Of a stretch of DNA of 64,000 nucleotides, positions 54,596 through 63,812 are shown in pieces. Position 1 is the stretch's first letter. Every line of letters begins with the position of its first letter. The stretch is from Roseomonas aerilata DSM 19363. GTDB lineage: Bacteria > Pseudomonadota > Alphaproteobacteria > Acetobacterales > Acetobacteraceae. Where the stretch lies: positions 60,885 to 124,884 of the forward strand of contig NZ_JONP01000015.1 in assembly GCF_000711725.1 (NCBI RefSeq). The letters are read 5' to 3'. The notes under the pieces are model-generated. The model searched no databases, was not told the DNA's origin, and worked only from the letters and a program-made list of their open reading frames with translations. Made by a program: the position numbers and the translations under genes.

Positions 54596-55533
54596 TAGCG
54601 GATCCTCGGATCGAACAGGGTGTAGAGAAGGTCGATGATCAGGTTCACCAGCACGTAGGTGAAGGAAAAGAGCAGGATCACGCCCTGGATCACCGGGTAG
54701 TCGCGGCGGAGGATCGCGTCCACCGTCAGCCGGCCGAGGCCGGGAATGGCGAAGACGCTCTCCGTCACCACCGCGCCGCCGATCAGCAGCGCGACGCCGA
54801 TGCCGATCACGGTCACGATCGGCACCGCCGCGTTCTTAAGCGCGTGGAGGAAGAGGATGCCCGGCTGCGCCACGCCCTTGGCGCGGGCCGTGCGGATATA
54901 GTCCTGCTGCAGCACCTCAAGCATCGTCGCGCGCGTAATGCGGGCGATAAGGGCGATGTAGACCCCGCCGAGCGCAATGGCCGGCAGGATGAGGTTCTGG
55001 AACCAGGGCCAGACGCCGCGGGAAAGTGGCGTGTAGCCCTGTACCGGCAACCAATCGAGCTCCAGCGCGAAGACATAGGCGAGGAGGTAGCCCACCACAA
55101 AGACCGGCACCGAGAAGCCGAGCACCGCGAAGCCCATCACCAGCCGATCGATCCAGGTGCCGTTCTTCCAGGCCGCGATGACGCCCATCGGTACCGCGAT
55201 GCATACGGCGAGGATGAGGGTGATGATCATGAGTGAGAGCGTTGGCTCGATCCGCTGCTGGATCATGGTGCTGACCGGCAGGTTGGTGAAGATCGAGGTG
55301 CCGAGGTCACCTCGCATGATGTTCCAGGCCCATTCCGCGAAGCGCACGAGATAGGGCCGGTCCAGGCCCAGGCTCGCGCGGATGCGCTCGACATCCGCCG
55401 GCGTCGCCTGGTCGCCCGCGATCACCGCCGCCGGGTCGCCGGGAGAGATATAGAGAAGACTGAACACGAAGAGAGCCACCACCGCCATGACGGGGATGGT
55501 GGCAACGATCCGGCGGAGCGTGTAGGCGAGCAT
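54592..55533 (-). CDS. ABC transporter permease, DppB type
   Basis: This 313-residue permease begins MLAYTLRRIVATIPVMAVVA, the typical DppB N-terminal helix. SPGDPAAVIAGDQATPADVER and the EAA loop IRTARAKGVAQPGILFLHAL are present, and it ends [13 protein letters not shown], as family members do. It lies 10 nt after the proximal binding-protein gene. Together with its partner it forms the channel served by up to four receptors. Confidence 0.93.
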   Translation of the reverse strand: MLAYTLRRIVATIPVMAVVALFVFSLLYISPGDPAAVIAGDQATPADVERIRASLGLDRPYLVRFAEWAWNIMRGDLGTSIFTNLPVSTMIQQRIEPTLSLMIITLILAVCIAVPMGVIAAWKNGTWIDRLVMGFAVLGFSVPVFVVGYLLAYVFALELDWLPVQGYTPLSRGVWPWFQNLILPAIALGGVYIALIARITRATMLEVLQQDYIRTARAKGVAQPGILFLHALKNAAVPIVTVIGIGVALLIGGAVVTESVFAIPGLGRLTVDAILRRDYPVIQGVILLFSFTYVLVNLIIDLLYTLFDPRIRY

Positions 55534-55543
55534 CCGGTCCCTT

Positions 55544-57163
55544 TCAGCTCTTGGAAACGCCCCAGAAGAAAGGCAGCGGCCCCTTTACCACGCCTGACAC
55601 ATTCCGCCTCCAGGCCTGGTAGGAGAGGAAGAAGCCGGTGGGCGCGTAGAGGCCGAAGTCCATTGCCTCCTTGTTCAGGCGGTCCATGGCGATCTTCTCG
55701 GCGGGGATGTCGGGGGCGGCGAACCAGGCATCGCGCGCGGCCTCGACGCTGTCGCTCTTCGGCCAGCCGAACCAGGCCCCGTCGCCGTTCGCACGGATGG
55801 CGGTATAAGCGGCCGGGTTGATGCAGTCCGCGCCCGCGTGCCAGGTGTGGAAGATGTGCCACCCTCCCTGGGAGGGCGGCGTCTTCAGCGCGCGGCGGGA
55901 GCCAACCGTGCCCCAGTCCGTCGCAACGAAGTCGACGTTCATGCCCATCCGCTTCAGCAGGTCCGCCGAGACATCGCCGAAGGCCTTGGTGATCGGCTGG
56001 TCCTGGGCGACGACGATGGTGATCGGCTCACCCTTGTAGCCGGCCTCGGCCAGCATCCGCTTGGCGGCGTCATAATCGCGCCGACCCTTGAGGATCTCGC
56101 CGCCGGCCTCGCTGTAGATCGGGGTGCCCGGGGTGAAGAAGCTCGGCAGGGTCTTCCAGAGGTTCCGGTCCTCCCCCACCAGGGCCTGCATGTAGTCCTC
56201 CTGACTCATCGCCTGCAGCACGGCGCGGCGGGCGCGCACGTCGTTGAAGGGCGGGGGGAGGGGGTTCATGCGGAAGGCGCCGATATTGCCGAGCGGGTCC
56301 GCGATATCGACGACGATGTTGCGATTGCGCTTGAGCGTCGGGACTAGGTCGGTGATGGGGTTCTCCCACCAGTCCACCTCCCCGTTCTGCAGCGCGGCGG
56401 AGGCGGTGGCCGGGTCGGGCATGATCACCCACTCGATCCGGTCGATCAGCGCACGCTTGCCGCCCGCCAGCCAGGAGGCGGGCTCGTCGCGCGGGACGTA
56501 GTCGGCGAAGCGCTCGAACACGGCCTTCGCGCCAGGCACCCACTCGTTCCGCACGAAGCGGTAGGGGCCGGAGCCGACATACTCGCCGATCTGCTGAAAT
56601 GGGTCGGTCTTCGCGATCCGCTCGGGCATGACGAAGGAACAGGGCGCGTTGTTCTTCGCCAGCGCCAGCAGCATCTTCGGATAGGGCGCCTTGAGGGACC
56701 AGCGGAAGGTCCGGTCGTCCACCGCCACCAGCTCGTTCTGGATGGTCAGGATCATCTGGCCCATCGGATCGCGCACGGCCCAGCGCTTGAGGCTCGCCAC
56801 CGCGTCCTTGGCCAGCACCGGCTCGCCGTCGTGGAACTTCATGCCCTGGCGCAGGCGGAAGGTCCAGGTGAGGCCGTCGGGTGAAGCCTCCTCGCTCTCG
56901 ACCATCTGGCGCTGCGGCCGGATCTGCTCGTCCACGCCGTAGAGGGTGTCCCAGACGAGGGCGGCCGCGTTGCGGACAACGTATTGCGAACCCCAGATGG
57001 GGTCGAAGTTCGCGAGGTTCGCCTGCGGCACGAAACGCAGCGTCCGCGCATTGGCGCCCTGGGAAAGGGCCGGGGCCGACACGCCGGCAATCCCCGGCAG
57101 CATCGCGCCGAGCCCAGCCCCGGCCTTGAGTAACACGCGACGATCCATCAGCGACATCCCCAT
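55544..57163 (-). CDS. ABC transporter substrate-binding protein (family 5), copy 4 of the tandem set
   Basis: This 539-residue periplasmic receptor has a twin-arginine-like signal (DRRVLLKAGAGLGAMLPGIA). The mature part opens LRFVPQANLANFDPIWGSQY, then MKFHDGEPVLAKDAVASL, VGSGPYRFVRNEWVPG and NGEVDWWENP, a core shared with its three neighbours. It has RRNVSGVVKGPLPFFWGVSKS at the end. It is closest to the permease genes. ATG 57163 was chosen among three clustered ATGs (57163, 57157, 57148). Confidence 0.9.
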   Translation of the reverse strand: MGMSLMDRRVLLKAGAGLGAMLPGIAGVSAPALSQGANARTLRFVPQANLANFDPIWGSQYVVRNAAALVWDTLYGVDEQIRPQRQMVESEEASPDGLTWTFRLRQGMKFHDGEPVLAKDAVASLKRWAVRDPMGQMILTIQNELVAVDDRTFRWSLKAPYPKMLLALAKNNAPCSFVMPERIAKTDPFQQIGEYVGSGPYRFVRNEWVPGAKAVFERFADYVPRDEPASWLAGGKRALIDRIEWVIMPDPATASAALQNGEVDWWENPITDLVPTLKRNRNIVVDIADPLGNIGAFRMNPLPPPFNDVRARRAVLQAMSQEDYMQALVGEDRNLWKTLPSFFTPGTPIYSEAGGEILKGRRDYDAAKRMLAEAGYKGEPITIVVAQDQPITKAFGDVSADLLKRMGMNVDFVATDWGTVGSRRALKTPPSQGGWHIFHTWHAGADCINPAAYTAIRANGDGAWFGWPKSDSVEAARDAWFAAPDIPAEKIAMDRLNKEAMDFGLYAPTGFFLSYQAWRRNVSGVVKGPLPFFWGVSKS

Positions 57164-57271
57164 CCGCGGCCGGCCTTCGCCGTGCCAAAAAGCCCCTTGG
57201 CGCGCAGCCTGCCGCAGAACGGCAGGTTGCGCCACCTTATCCCCCTCGGCCATGCACGGGACATGCCAGCC

Positions 57272-58858
57272 TTATGCCTTGGCGATGTTCCAGAAGACGG
57301 TGGCAGGAGCCTTGAAGGCCCCCGTCACGTTGCGACGCCAGACGCTCGGCTGCCAGTAGAAGCCCAGCGGAACGTAGGGGAGCACCTCCAGCGCCCGCGC
57401 GTTCATGGCCGCGCCGAGGCGCTTGCTCTCGGCCTCGTCAGCCGCATCGAGCCAGGCGGCTCGCAACTCCTCGATCCGCTCGTCCTGCGGCCAGCCGAAC
57501 CAGGCATTGGGGCCGTTCGCGCGCAGGAAGAGGTGGATGGTGGGCACGCTGAGGTCGCTGCCGGAAGAGGTGGTGTGCACCACGCTCCAGCCGCCCCGCT
57601 CCACCGGCTCCCGGCTGGCCCGGCGCTGAATGACGGTACCCCAGTCGGCCGAGACCACCTCCACGTTCAGCCCTATCCGCGTCATCAGGTCGGCGGTCAC
57701 GAGGGATAGGGTGTTGATCTGCGGATAATCGCTGGGCGTGATGAGGACCACCTTCTCGCCGGCATAGCCTGAGGCACGCAGCGCGGCTCGCGCGGCCTCG
57801 ATGTTGCGCGTCCGAAGGATGGCGCTTCCTTCCTCGCTCGCGAGGGTGGTGCCGCAGGTGAAGACACCCTCGCAGACGCCCCATCCCTTCGGATCATCGC
57901 CGGCAACCGCGCGGAGATAGTCCTCCTGATTCACGGCCATGGCCACCGCGCGGCGGACGGCGAGGTTGTTGAAGGGCGGGTGCAGGTGATTGAAGCGGAG
58001 CACGCCATAGGTGCCCTCCAGCAGCCGCTGCTCGACCACCAGCTCCCGCGATCGGCGCATCAGCGGCAGAAGATCGTGCAGCGGGTATTCCCAGTAGTCC
58101 TGCTCGCCATTCACCATCGCGGAGGCCGCTGTCGCGGGGTCGCTGATGACCGTCCACTCCACACGGTCCAGCCGCGGCACGCGCCCGCCCGCCAGCCCGT
58201 CCGGCGCCTCCTGGCGCGGCACGTATCCGTCGAACTTCGCCCAAACGGCGCGCTGGCCCGGGTTCCACTCGCCAGCGAGGAAGCGGAAGGGCCCGGAGCC
58301 GGTGGCATCGCGGATCTGCTGGAAGGGATCGGTCGCCGCGATCCGCTCGGGCATGATGAAGCAGGGGTTCTGGCTCTTGCCCATCGCCAGAGCAAGGAAG
58401 GGAAAGGGCTTCTTCAACCGGAAGCGAAAACGGCGGTCGTCCAGTGCCGAGAGCTCGTCCACCTGGGCGTTGAGTGCCTGGCCGAAGGTGTCGCGGGCCA
58501 TCCAGCGGCGGATGCTGGCCACGCAGTCCGCCGCGCGCACGGCCTCGTTGTCGTGGAAGCGTAGGCCGGGGCGAAGCGTGAAGGTCCACTCCCGGTTGTC
58601 ATTCCCGACGACCCAGCCCTCCGCCATCTGCGGACGAGGGGTGTTGTTCGCGTCCACCGCGGTGATCTGGTCATAGACGAGATAGGCGTGGTTCCGCGTG
58701 ACCACGGCTGTCGTCCAGACCGGGTCCAGGCTGGTGAGGTTCGCCTGGGGCACCACGCGCAGCGTGCGCGCGGCCTGCCCCTGCGCGAGGGCGGGCCTGG
58801 CGAGGGGGAGCGCGGCGGCCGCCGCCACTCCCTTCAGGGTATCGCGGCGGCGGATCAT
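57272..58858 (-). CDS. ABC transporter substrate-binding protein (family 5), copy 3 of the tandem set
   Basis: This 528-residue paralogue has signal RRRDTLKGVAAAAALPLARP with an AQG cleavage site. It shares LRVVPQANLTSLDPVWTTA, LRFHDNEAVRAADCVASI, ATGSGPFRFLAGEWNPGQ and GVLRFNHLHPPFNNLAVRR with copies 1 and 2. It ends RRNVTGAFKAPATVFWNIAKA. Compared with the others, its EDYW pocket segment (NGEQDYWEYPLHDLL) differs, which suggests a different ligand within the same chemical class. It lies 108 nt before the next gene. Confidence 0.9.
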   Translation of the reverse strand: MIRRRDTLKGVAAAAALPLARPALAQGQAARTLRVVPQANLTSLDPVWTTAVVTRNHAYLVYDQITAVDANNTPRPQMAEGWVVGNDNREWTFTLRPGLRFHDNEAVRAADCVASIRRWMARDTFGQALNAQVDELSALDDRRFRFRLKKPFPFLALAMGKSQNPCFIMPERIAATDPFQQIRDATGSGPFRFLAGEWNPGQRAVWAKFDGYVPRQEAPDGLAGGRVPRLDRVEWTVISDPATAASAMVNGEQDYWEYPLHDLLPLMRRSRELVVEQRLLEGTYGVLRFNHLHPPFNNLAVRRAVAMAVNQEDYLRAVAGDDPKGWGVCEGVFTCGTTLASEEGSAILRTRNIEAARAALRASGYAGEKVVLITPSDYPQINTLSLVTADLMTRIGLNVEVVSADWGTVIQRRASREPVERGGWSVVHTTSSGSDLSVPTIHLFLRANGPNAWFGWPQDERIEELRAAWLDAADEAESKRLGAAMNARALEVLPYVPLGFYWQPSVWRRNVTGAFKAPATVFWNIAKA

Positions 58859-58871
58859 CGGGCAGCCCTCC

Positions 58872-60473
58872 TCAGGCGCGCTTGAGGTTCCAGAAGATTG
58901 CGAAGCCCGGCACGCGGTCCCTGAGGTCGCGGCGGATCGCGGTCAGCGACTTGTAGGAACCCACGGGGATGTAGGGCAGCTCGTCGAGGGCCACCCGCTG
59001 CATCTCGCGCGCGATGCGCTTCGACTCCTCGGCGTCGGGCGCGAGGAACCACTCGTCGCGCAGCGTCTCCAACCGCGGCATGTCCGGCCAGCCCGGCCAG
59101 GCGCTGGTGCCGTTCCCCCGCAGCGGGAAGTGCGCTGAGGGGTCCACGAAGTCGAAGGAGGAGAAGGAGGTGAGGATCATGCTCCACCCGCCCCTCTCCA
59201 GCGGCTCGCGGCTCGTGCGGCGCTGCACGGTGGTTCCCCAATCCGTCAGCACGATGTCCGCATTGAAGCCGAGCCGGCGGACGAGGTCGGCGCAGACCTG
59301 CGTCATGGCGGCGGGGGCAAGGATATCCGTGGGGCCGACCAGCCGCATGGGCTGGTTCGTGTAGCCGGCCTCCCGCAGCAGCGCCTTCGCGCGGTCGAGG
59401 CTGCGCGGACCGGTCAGCGCCTCCATGCCGACATCGTTGGCCAGCGGCGTGCCCGGCGTGAAGACCCCCGCATGTTCCCAGAGGCCGGGCTCCGTGCCGA
59501 CGATCGCCTGCATGAAGTCCGCCTGGTCGATCGCCGGCAGCAACGCCTGGCGCATGCGCTTGTCGTTGAAGGGCGGGTGCAGGTGGTTGAAGCGGAGGAT
59601 GCCCGTGAGCGGCAGCGGGTCGATCGCCTCCACCGCGAGGGCGCGGTTGCGGCGAATGAGCGTCTGGAGCTCCGGCGGCGGCTGCTCGAACCAGTCGATC
59701 TCGCCATTCTGCAGGGCGGCAGCGGCCGTCGAGGCATCCGTGATGATCTGCCACTCGACCCGGTCGAAATGGACCGATTTGGGGCCCGCCGTCAGGCTCG
59801 GGGTGCCCACGGGGGTGGGGCTGTAGTTGGGGTTCCGCTCGTAGACGACGAGGCTGCCCGAGTTGAACTCGTCCGCCTTGAAGCGGAAGGGGCCGCTGCC
59901 GACGGTCTCGCGGATCTGCTGGAAGGCGTCGGTCCGGGCGATCCGCTCCGGCATAATGAAGGCCGGGCTGTTGCTGACCTGGGCGAGGGCCGAGAAAAGG
60001 AAGGGGAAGGATCGCTTCAGCCGGAACTCCAGCCGCCGGTCGTCGAGCGCCGAAAGCCCGTCCACGAACTCCGCGAGCTTCTGGCCGGAAGGGGAGCGTT
60101 TCATCCAGCGGTTGAGGCTGGCGACTGCATCCGCCGCCCGCACCGGCTCGCCGTCGTGGAAGCGCGGGCCCTGGCGGAGGGTGATGGTGACGCGCCGGCC
60201 ATCATCCTCGACGGTGTGACCCTCGGCCAGCTGCGGCTGGGGCCGGAAGCCGGCATCCATGCCGTAGAGGTTGTCGTAGACCATGTACCCGTGGTTCCGG
60301 GTAATGTTCGCCGTGGTCCAGATTGGGTCCAGGCTCGTGAGGTTCGCCTGGGGCACCATCTTCAGCACGCGCGCGCCGGCCGGCTGGGCCAGCGCGGGCA
60401 TGGCCGGCGCGAGGACATTCGGTGCCAGGGCGGCCGTGCCGGCGGCTCCCAATAGATGGCGGCGAGTGATCAT
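58872..60473 (-). CDS. ABC transporter substrate-binding protein (family 5), copy 2 of the tandem set
   Basis: This 533-residue paralogue has signal MITRRHLLGAAGTAALAPNV with an ALAQP cleavage site. Shared features are LKMVPQANLTSLDPIWTTA, PRFHDGEPVRAADAVASL, VGSGPFRFKADEFNSG, NGEIDWFEQPPPEL and ILRFNHLHPPFNDKRMRQ. It ends RVPGFAIFWNLKRA. ATG 60473 fits the signal peptide; the open frame further upstream has none. It is 13 nt upstream of copy 3. Confidence 0.9.
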   Translation of the reverse strand: MITRRHLLGAAGTAALAPNVLAPAMPALAQPAGARVLKMVPQANLTSLDPIWTTANITRNHGYMVYDNLYGMDAGFRPQPQLAEGHTVEDDGRRVTITLRQGPRFHDGEPVRAADAVASLNRWMKRSPSGQKLAEFVDGLSALDDRRLEFRLKRSFPFLFSALAQVSNSPAFIMPERIARTDAFQQIRETVGSGPFRFKADEFNSGSLVVYERNPNYSPTPVGTPSLTAGPKSVHFDRVEWQIITDASTAAAALQNGEIDWFEQPPPELQTLIRRNRALAVEAIDPLPLTGILRFNHLHPPFNDKRMRQALLPAIDQADFMQAIVGTEPGLWEHAGVFTPGTPLANDVGMEALTGPRSLDRAKALLREAGYTNQPMRLVGPTDILAPAAMTQVCADLVRRLGFNADIVLTDWGTTVQRRTSREPLERGGWSMILTSFSSFDFVDPSAHFPLRGNGTSAWPGWPDMPRLETLRDEWFLAPDAEESKRIAREMQRVALDELPYIPVGSYKSLTAIRRDLRDRVPGFAIFWNLKRA

Positions 60474-60547
60474 GCGGGCCCTTTCCTGGCGAGAGCCGCA
60501 TGACAGCAGGCGCAGGGACGCCAAGGCAAGCGCCCCGCCACCCCCGT

Positions 60548-62182
60548 TCAGCTCTTCTGGACGCTCCAGAACATCGGGAAGCCCTTCGGCACGCCCGAAA
60601 TGTTCCGTCGATAAGCGGTCGCCTGAAAATACTGGCCGAGCGGCAGGTAGGGCACCTCCTGGAAGGCCTCCGCCTGCACGTCACGTGCCACCTTCTTCTG
60701 CGCGTCCAGGTCAGGCGCGTCGAGCCAGGCGTTCCGCAGCTCCTCCATCTTCGGCATGGTCGGCCAGCCGAACCACGCGCTCTGCCCGGTGCCGCGCAGG
60801 GCCTGGCTGACGCCCGGGTTGAAGATGTCGAGCCCGGCGAAGAAGGTGAAGAACATGCTCCAGCCGCCCCGCTCCGGCGCCTCGCGGCTGGCGCGGCGCT
60901 GCACCACGCTGCCCCAGTCGGTGGAGATGAACTCGACGTTCATGCCGCACTTGGTGAGCATATCATTGCCGACCTGGGCGAGCGCGTTCAGCGAGGGGAA
61001 GTCGGAGGCGGCGATCACCACCACCTTCTCCCCCTTGTAGCCGGCGGCGGCGAGGTCGCGCTTCACCTTCTCATAGTCCCGCGGCGTGCTCAGCGCCTCG
61101 AGCCCGGCGTCGCTCGCCATGGGCGTGCCCGGCGGGAAGAAGCCGATGCCGTCCTTCCAGAGCGAGCGGTCCGTGCCGATGACCGCCGTCATGTAGTCGC
61201 CCTGCACCACCGCCCCGAGCAGGGCGCGGCGGATGGCCGGGTTGTCGAAGGGCGGGTGCAGGTGGTTGAACCGCGCCAGCGCGCAGAGACCGGTCGGATC
61301 CGGGATCTCCATCACCACGTTCCGGTTGCGGCGGAGCGTGGGCTGAAGGTCGGCCGTCGGCTGCTCCCACCAGTCCATCTCGCCGTTGGTCAGCGCATTG
61401 GCCGCCGTGGAGGCGTCGGGGATGACCGTCCACTCCACGCGGTCGATGTTCACGCGCTTGGGGCCGGCGGTCCAGCTCGGCGTGCCCTCGGCGCGCGGCA
61501 CGTAGTCGGCGAAACGCTCATAAACGACCTTCGCACCGGCCACGCGCTCGTTGGCGACGTAGCGGAAGGGGCCGCTGCCGATCATCTCCCGCACGGCGGT
61601 GTTCGGATCGGTCGCGGCGATGCGCTCCGGCATCATGAAGCACACGGGCGTGCTCGGCTTGCCCAGCGCCGAGAAGAGCAGCGGGAAGGGCTGCTTCAGC
61701 CGAATGAGGATCGTCCGGTCGTCCGGCGCCTCCATGGCGTCGGTGCGGGCAAGCAGCACCTGGCCGAGGGCGTCGCGCGCGGCCCAGCGGCGAATCGAGG
61801 CCACGCAGTCCCGCGCCCGCACCGGCTCGCCGTCGTGGAACTTCATGCCCGGCCGGAGGCGGATGGTGACCCGCCGGCCCTCGTCCTCCACCGTGTGGCC
61901 CTCGGCCATCTGGGGCTGCGGCTCGAAGTCCTCGTCGAAGCCGTAGAGCGTGTCCCAGACGAGGTAGCCGTGGTGGCGCGTGACATAGGCCGTGGTGATG
62001 ATCGGATCGAGTACCGTCAGGTCGGACTGCGGAATGAACCGCAGTACGCGCGAACCCGCCGCCTGCGCTAGAGCGGGGCGGGAGACGGCAAAGGGGGATG
62101 CGCCGGAAGGCGAGCCGCCGAGGGCCCCGCCCAGCGCCAGGCCGGCGGTACCGGCGATGAATTGGCGACGATCCGTTGCCAT
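60548..62182 (-). CDS. ABC transporter substrate-binding protein (family 5), copy 1 of the tandem set
   Basis: This 544-residue paralogue is the first gene of the transporter operon. Signal: DRRQFIAGTAGLALGGALGG with twin Arg and an ALAQA cleavage site. Shared core: LRFIPQSDLTVLDPIITTAY, MKFHDGEPVRARDCVASI, IGSGPFRYVANERVAGAK, NGEMDWWEQPTADL and LARFNHLHPPFDNPAIRR. It ends RRNISGVPKGFPMFWSVQKS. It is divergent from gtrA across 131 nt, where the operon promoter should lie. Confidence 0.9.
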   Translation of the reverse strand: MATDRRQFIAGTAGLALGGALGGSPSGASPFAVSRPALAQAAGSRVLRFIPQSDLTVLDPIITTAYVTRHHGYLVWDTLYGFDEDFEPQPQMAEGHTVEDEGRRVTIRLRPGMKFHDGEPVRARDCVASIRRWAARDALGQVLLARTDAMEAPDDRTILIRLKQPFPLLFSALGKPSTPVCFMMPERIAATDPNTAVREMIGSGPFRYVANERVAGAKVVYERFADYVPRAEGTPSWTAGPKRVNIDRVEWTVIPDASTAANALTNGEMDWWEQPTADLQPTLRRNRNVVMEIPDPTGLCALARFNHLHPPFDNPAIRRALLGAVVQGDYMTAVIGTDRSLWKDGIGFFPPGTPMASDAGLEALSTPRDYEKVKRDLAAAGYKGEKVVVIAASDFPSLNALAQVGNDMLTKCGMNVEFISTDWGSVVQRRASREAPERGGWSMFFTFFAGLDIFNPGVSQALRGTGQSAWFGWPTMPKMEELRNAWLDAPDLDAQKKVARDVQAEAFQEVPYLPLGQYFQATAYRRNISGVPKGFPMFWSVQKS

Positions 62183-62313
62183 CTGCAGCGTCGTTCCTTT
62201 CGCGAGTGTGGCGGGAGGGGAGCCCAGCCACGCCGCCGGCGCAAGCCCCCTGCCCGGCCCGCGGGATTGTTCTGCCCTTCACGCGAGCAGCCGCAACCGC
62301 TAGAGGCGGGCCC

Positions 62314-62751
62314 ATGCAACTCGCCAGGCCCTGGGACCAGCTGCTGCACCCGTCCCACCGCGCGCTCGCGACCGAGTTCATCCGCTTCGGCGTGGTGGGC
62401 ACGGTCGGCTTCGTCGTGGACACGTCGGTGCTCTACGCGGCCCTCGCGGCCGGCGCCGGGCTCTACTGGGGCCGGGTCCTCTCCTATGTCGCGGCAGCCA
62501 CCGGCAACTGGGCGCTCAACCGGGCCTGGACCTTCCGCTCGGCCGGGCGGGAAGGGGCGGGGCGGCAATGGGTCATGTTCCTCCTGGTGAACCTCGTTGG
62601 GTTCGCGGTGAACTACAGTACTTACGCGCTGCTGGTGGCGAACCTGCCGGTCGTCGCGGCCCACCCCATCCTCGGGGTCGCGGCCGGCTCCATCGCGGGG
62701 CTGGCGGGCAATTTCCTGCTCTCCCGCCGCTTCGTCTTCCGCACGCCATGA
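62314..62751 (+). CDS. GtrA family membrane protein
   Basis: This 145-residue protein with four transmembrane helices (starts EFIRFGVVGTVGFVVDTSVL, VLSYVAAATGNWALNRAWTF, MFLLVNLVGFAVNYSTYALL, ILGVAAGSIAGLAGNFLLSR) is a GtrA-type flippase or partner that moves lipid-linked sugars. The motif GNWALNRAWTFR and the final FLLSRRFVF are family hallmarks. ATG 62314 fits the family start. It overlaps the GT2 gene by ATGA. Confidence 0.93.
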   Translation: MQLARPWDQLLHPSHRALATEFIRFGVVGTVGFVVDTSVLYAALAAGAGLYWGRVLSYVAAATGNWALNRAWTFRSAGREGAGRQWVMFLLVNLVGFAVNYSTYALLVANLPVVAAHPILGVAAGSIAGLAGNFLLSRRFVFRTP

Positions 62752-63716
62752 GCGCGCCGCGGATCGCCGTCCTCGTTCCGTGTCATAACGAGGAGGTGGC
62801 CATCGGCGCGGTGGTCGCCGGCTTCCGCGCTGCGCTGCCGGGCGCGACCGTCTATGTCTATGATAACAACTCGACCGACCGCACCCTGGAGGCAGCCGCC
62901 GCCGCCGGGGCCGTGGTCCGGCGCGAGAGGCAGCAGGGCAAGGGCAACGTCGTCCGCCGGATGTTCGCGGACGTGGAGGCCGACGCCTATATCCTGGTGG
63001 ACGGGGACGGTACCTACGAGCCCGCCGACGCCCCCGCCATGCTGGCCGCCCTCTTCGGGGAAGGGCTGGATATGGTCACGGGCGTGCGCGTGACCGAGGC
63101 CGTGGCCGCCTATCGCCGCGGCCACCGGCTGGGCAACCGCGTGCTGACCGGCGTCGTCCGGCACGTCTTCGGCAACCGGGTGACGGACATGCTGTCGGGT
63201 TACCGCTGCTTCTCCCGCCGCTTCGTGAAGTCCTTCCCTGCCCTCGCCCATGGCTTCGAGACGGAGACGGAGTTCACCGTCCACGCGCTCGAGCTTCGGC
63301 TCCCGGTCGGTGAGCTCCACACCGCCTATCGCGAGCGGCCCGCGGGATCCGCCTCGAAGCTTCGCACCTATTACGACGGCTATCGGATCCTCCGGATGAT
63401 CCTCGCCCTCGTCCAGCGAGAGCGGCCACGATTTTTCTTCGGCGCCGCCTCGGCCGTGCTGGCGCTGCTCTCGATCGGCCTATTCCTGCCCGTGCTCGAA
63501 ACCTTTCTCGAGACCGGCCTCGTACCTCGCATGCCGACATTCGTGGCTTCCGCCCTGATCATGCTCCTTGCCATATTGTCGGCTGCTTGTGGACTGATCC
63601 TCGATACCGTCACACGGGGCAGGATCGAGGCAAAGCGGATCGCCTACCTCGCGCAGGAGGGTCCGTTGCGCCACGAAACCGCTCCGATATCGGATCGTTC
63701 GATTGTCGCGAATTAA
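62748..63716 (+). CDS. Glycosyltransferase family 2 (polyprenyl-phosphate type)
   Basis: This 322-residue protein has a GT-A catalytic domain (residues 1-225: AVLVPCHNEEVAIGAVV, YVYDNNSTDRTLEAA, and the DxD-like DGDGTYEP) followed by two transmembrane helices (AASAVLALLSIGLFLPVL, FVASALIMLLAILSAACGLI). MVTGVRV and FETETEFTVHAL are typical of dolichol-phosphate-mannose synthase-like transferases. With GtrA it would make and flip a polyprenyl-phosphate sugar for an envelope glycan. The acceptor is unknown. Confidence 0.92.
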   Translation: MSAPRIAVLVPCHNEEVAIGAVVAGFRAALPGATVYVYDNNSTDRTLEAAAAAGAVVRRERQQGKGNVVRRMFADVEADAYILVDGDGTYEPADAPAMLAALFGEGLDMVTGVRVTEAVAAYRRGHRLGNRVLTGVVRHVFGNRVTDMLSGYRCFSRRFVKSFPALAHGFETETEFTVHALELRLPVGELHTAYRERPAGSASKLRTYYDGYRILRMILALVQRERPRFFFGAASAVLALLSIGLFLPVLETFLETGLVPRMPTFVASALIMLLAILSAACGLILDTVTRGRIEAKRIAYLAQEGPLRHETAPISDRSIVAN

Positions 63717-63740
63717 GGCTTTTGGCTCACACATTCGTGT

Positions 63741-63768
63741 GCCGCCATGGTATCCGGGTGATGGCGGC
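63741..63768 (+). other. Inverted repeats between GT2 and type I secretion gene
   Basis: GCCGCCAT (63741-63748) pairs with ATGGCGGC (63761-63768), 12-nt loop. A smaller CACAC-ATTC-GTGTG stem (63728-63741) abuts it. Together they fill most of the 96-nt gap after the GT2 stop. They could terminate the GT2 transcript or form the leader of the following secretion gene. No T run is present. Confidence 0.4.
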
Positions 63769-63812
63769 GCCAGACCGCACTCGCGGTAGAGCTGCTTACG
63801 GAGAGACGACAC

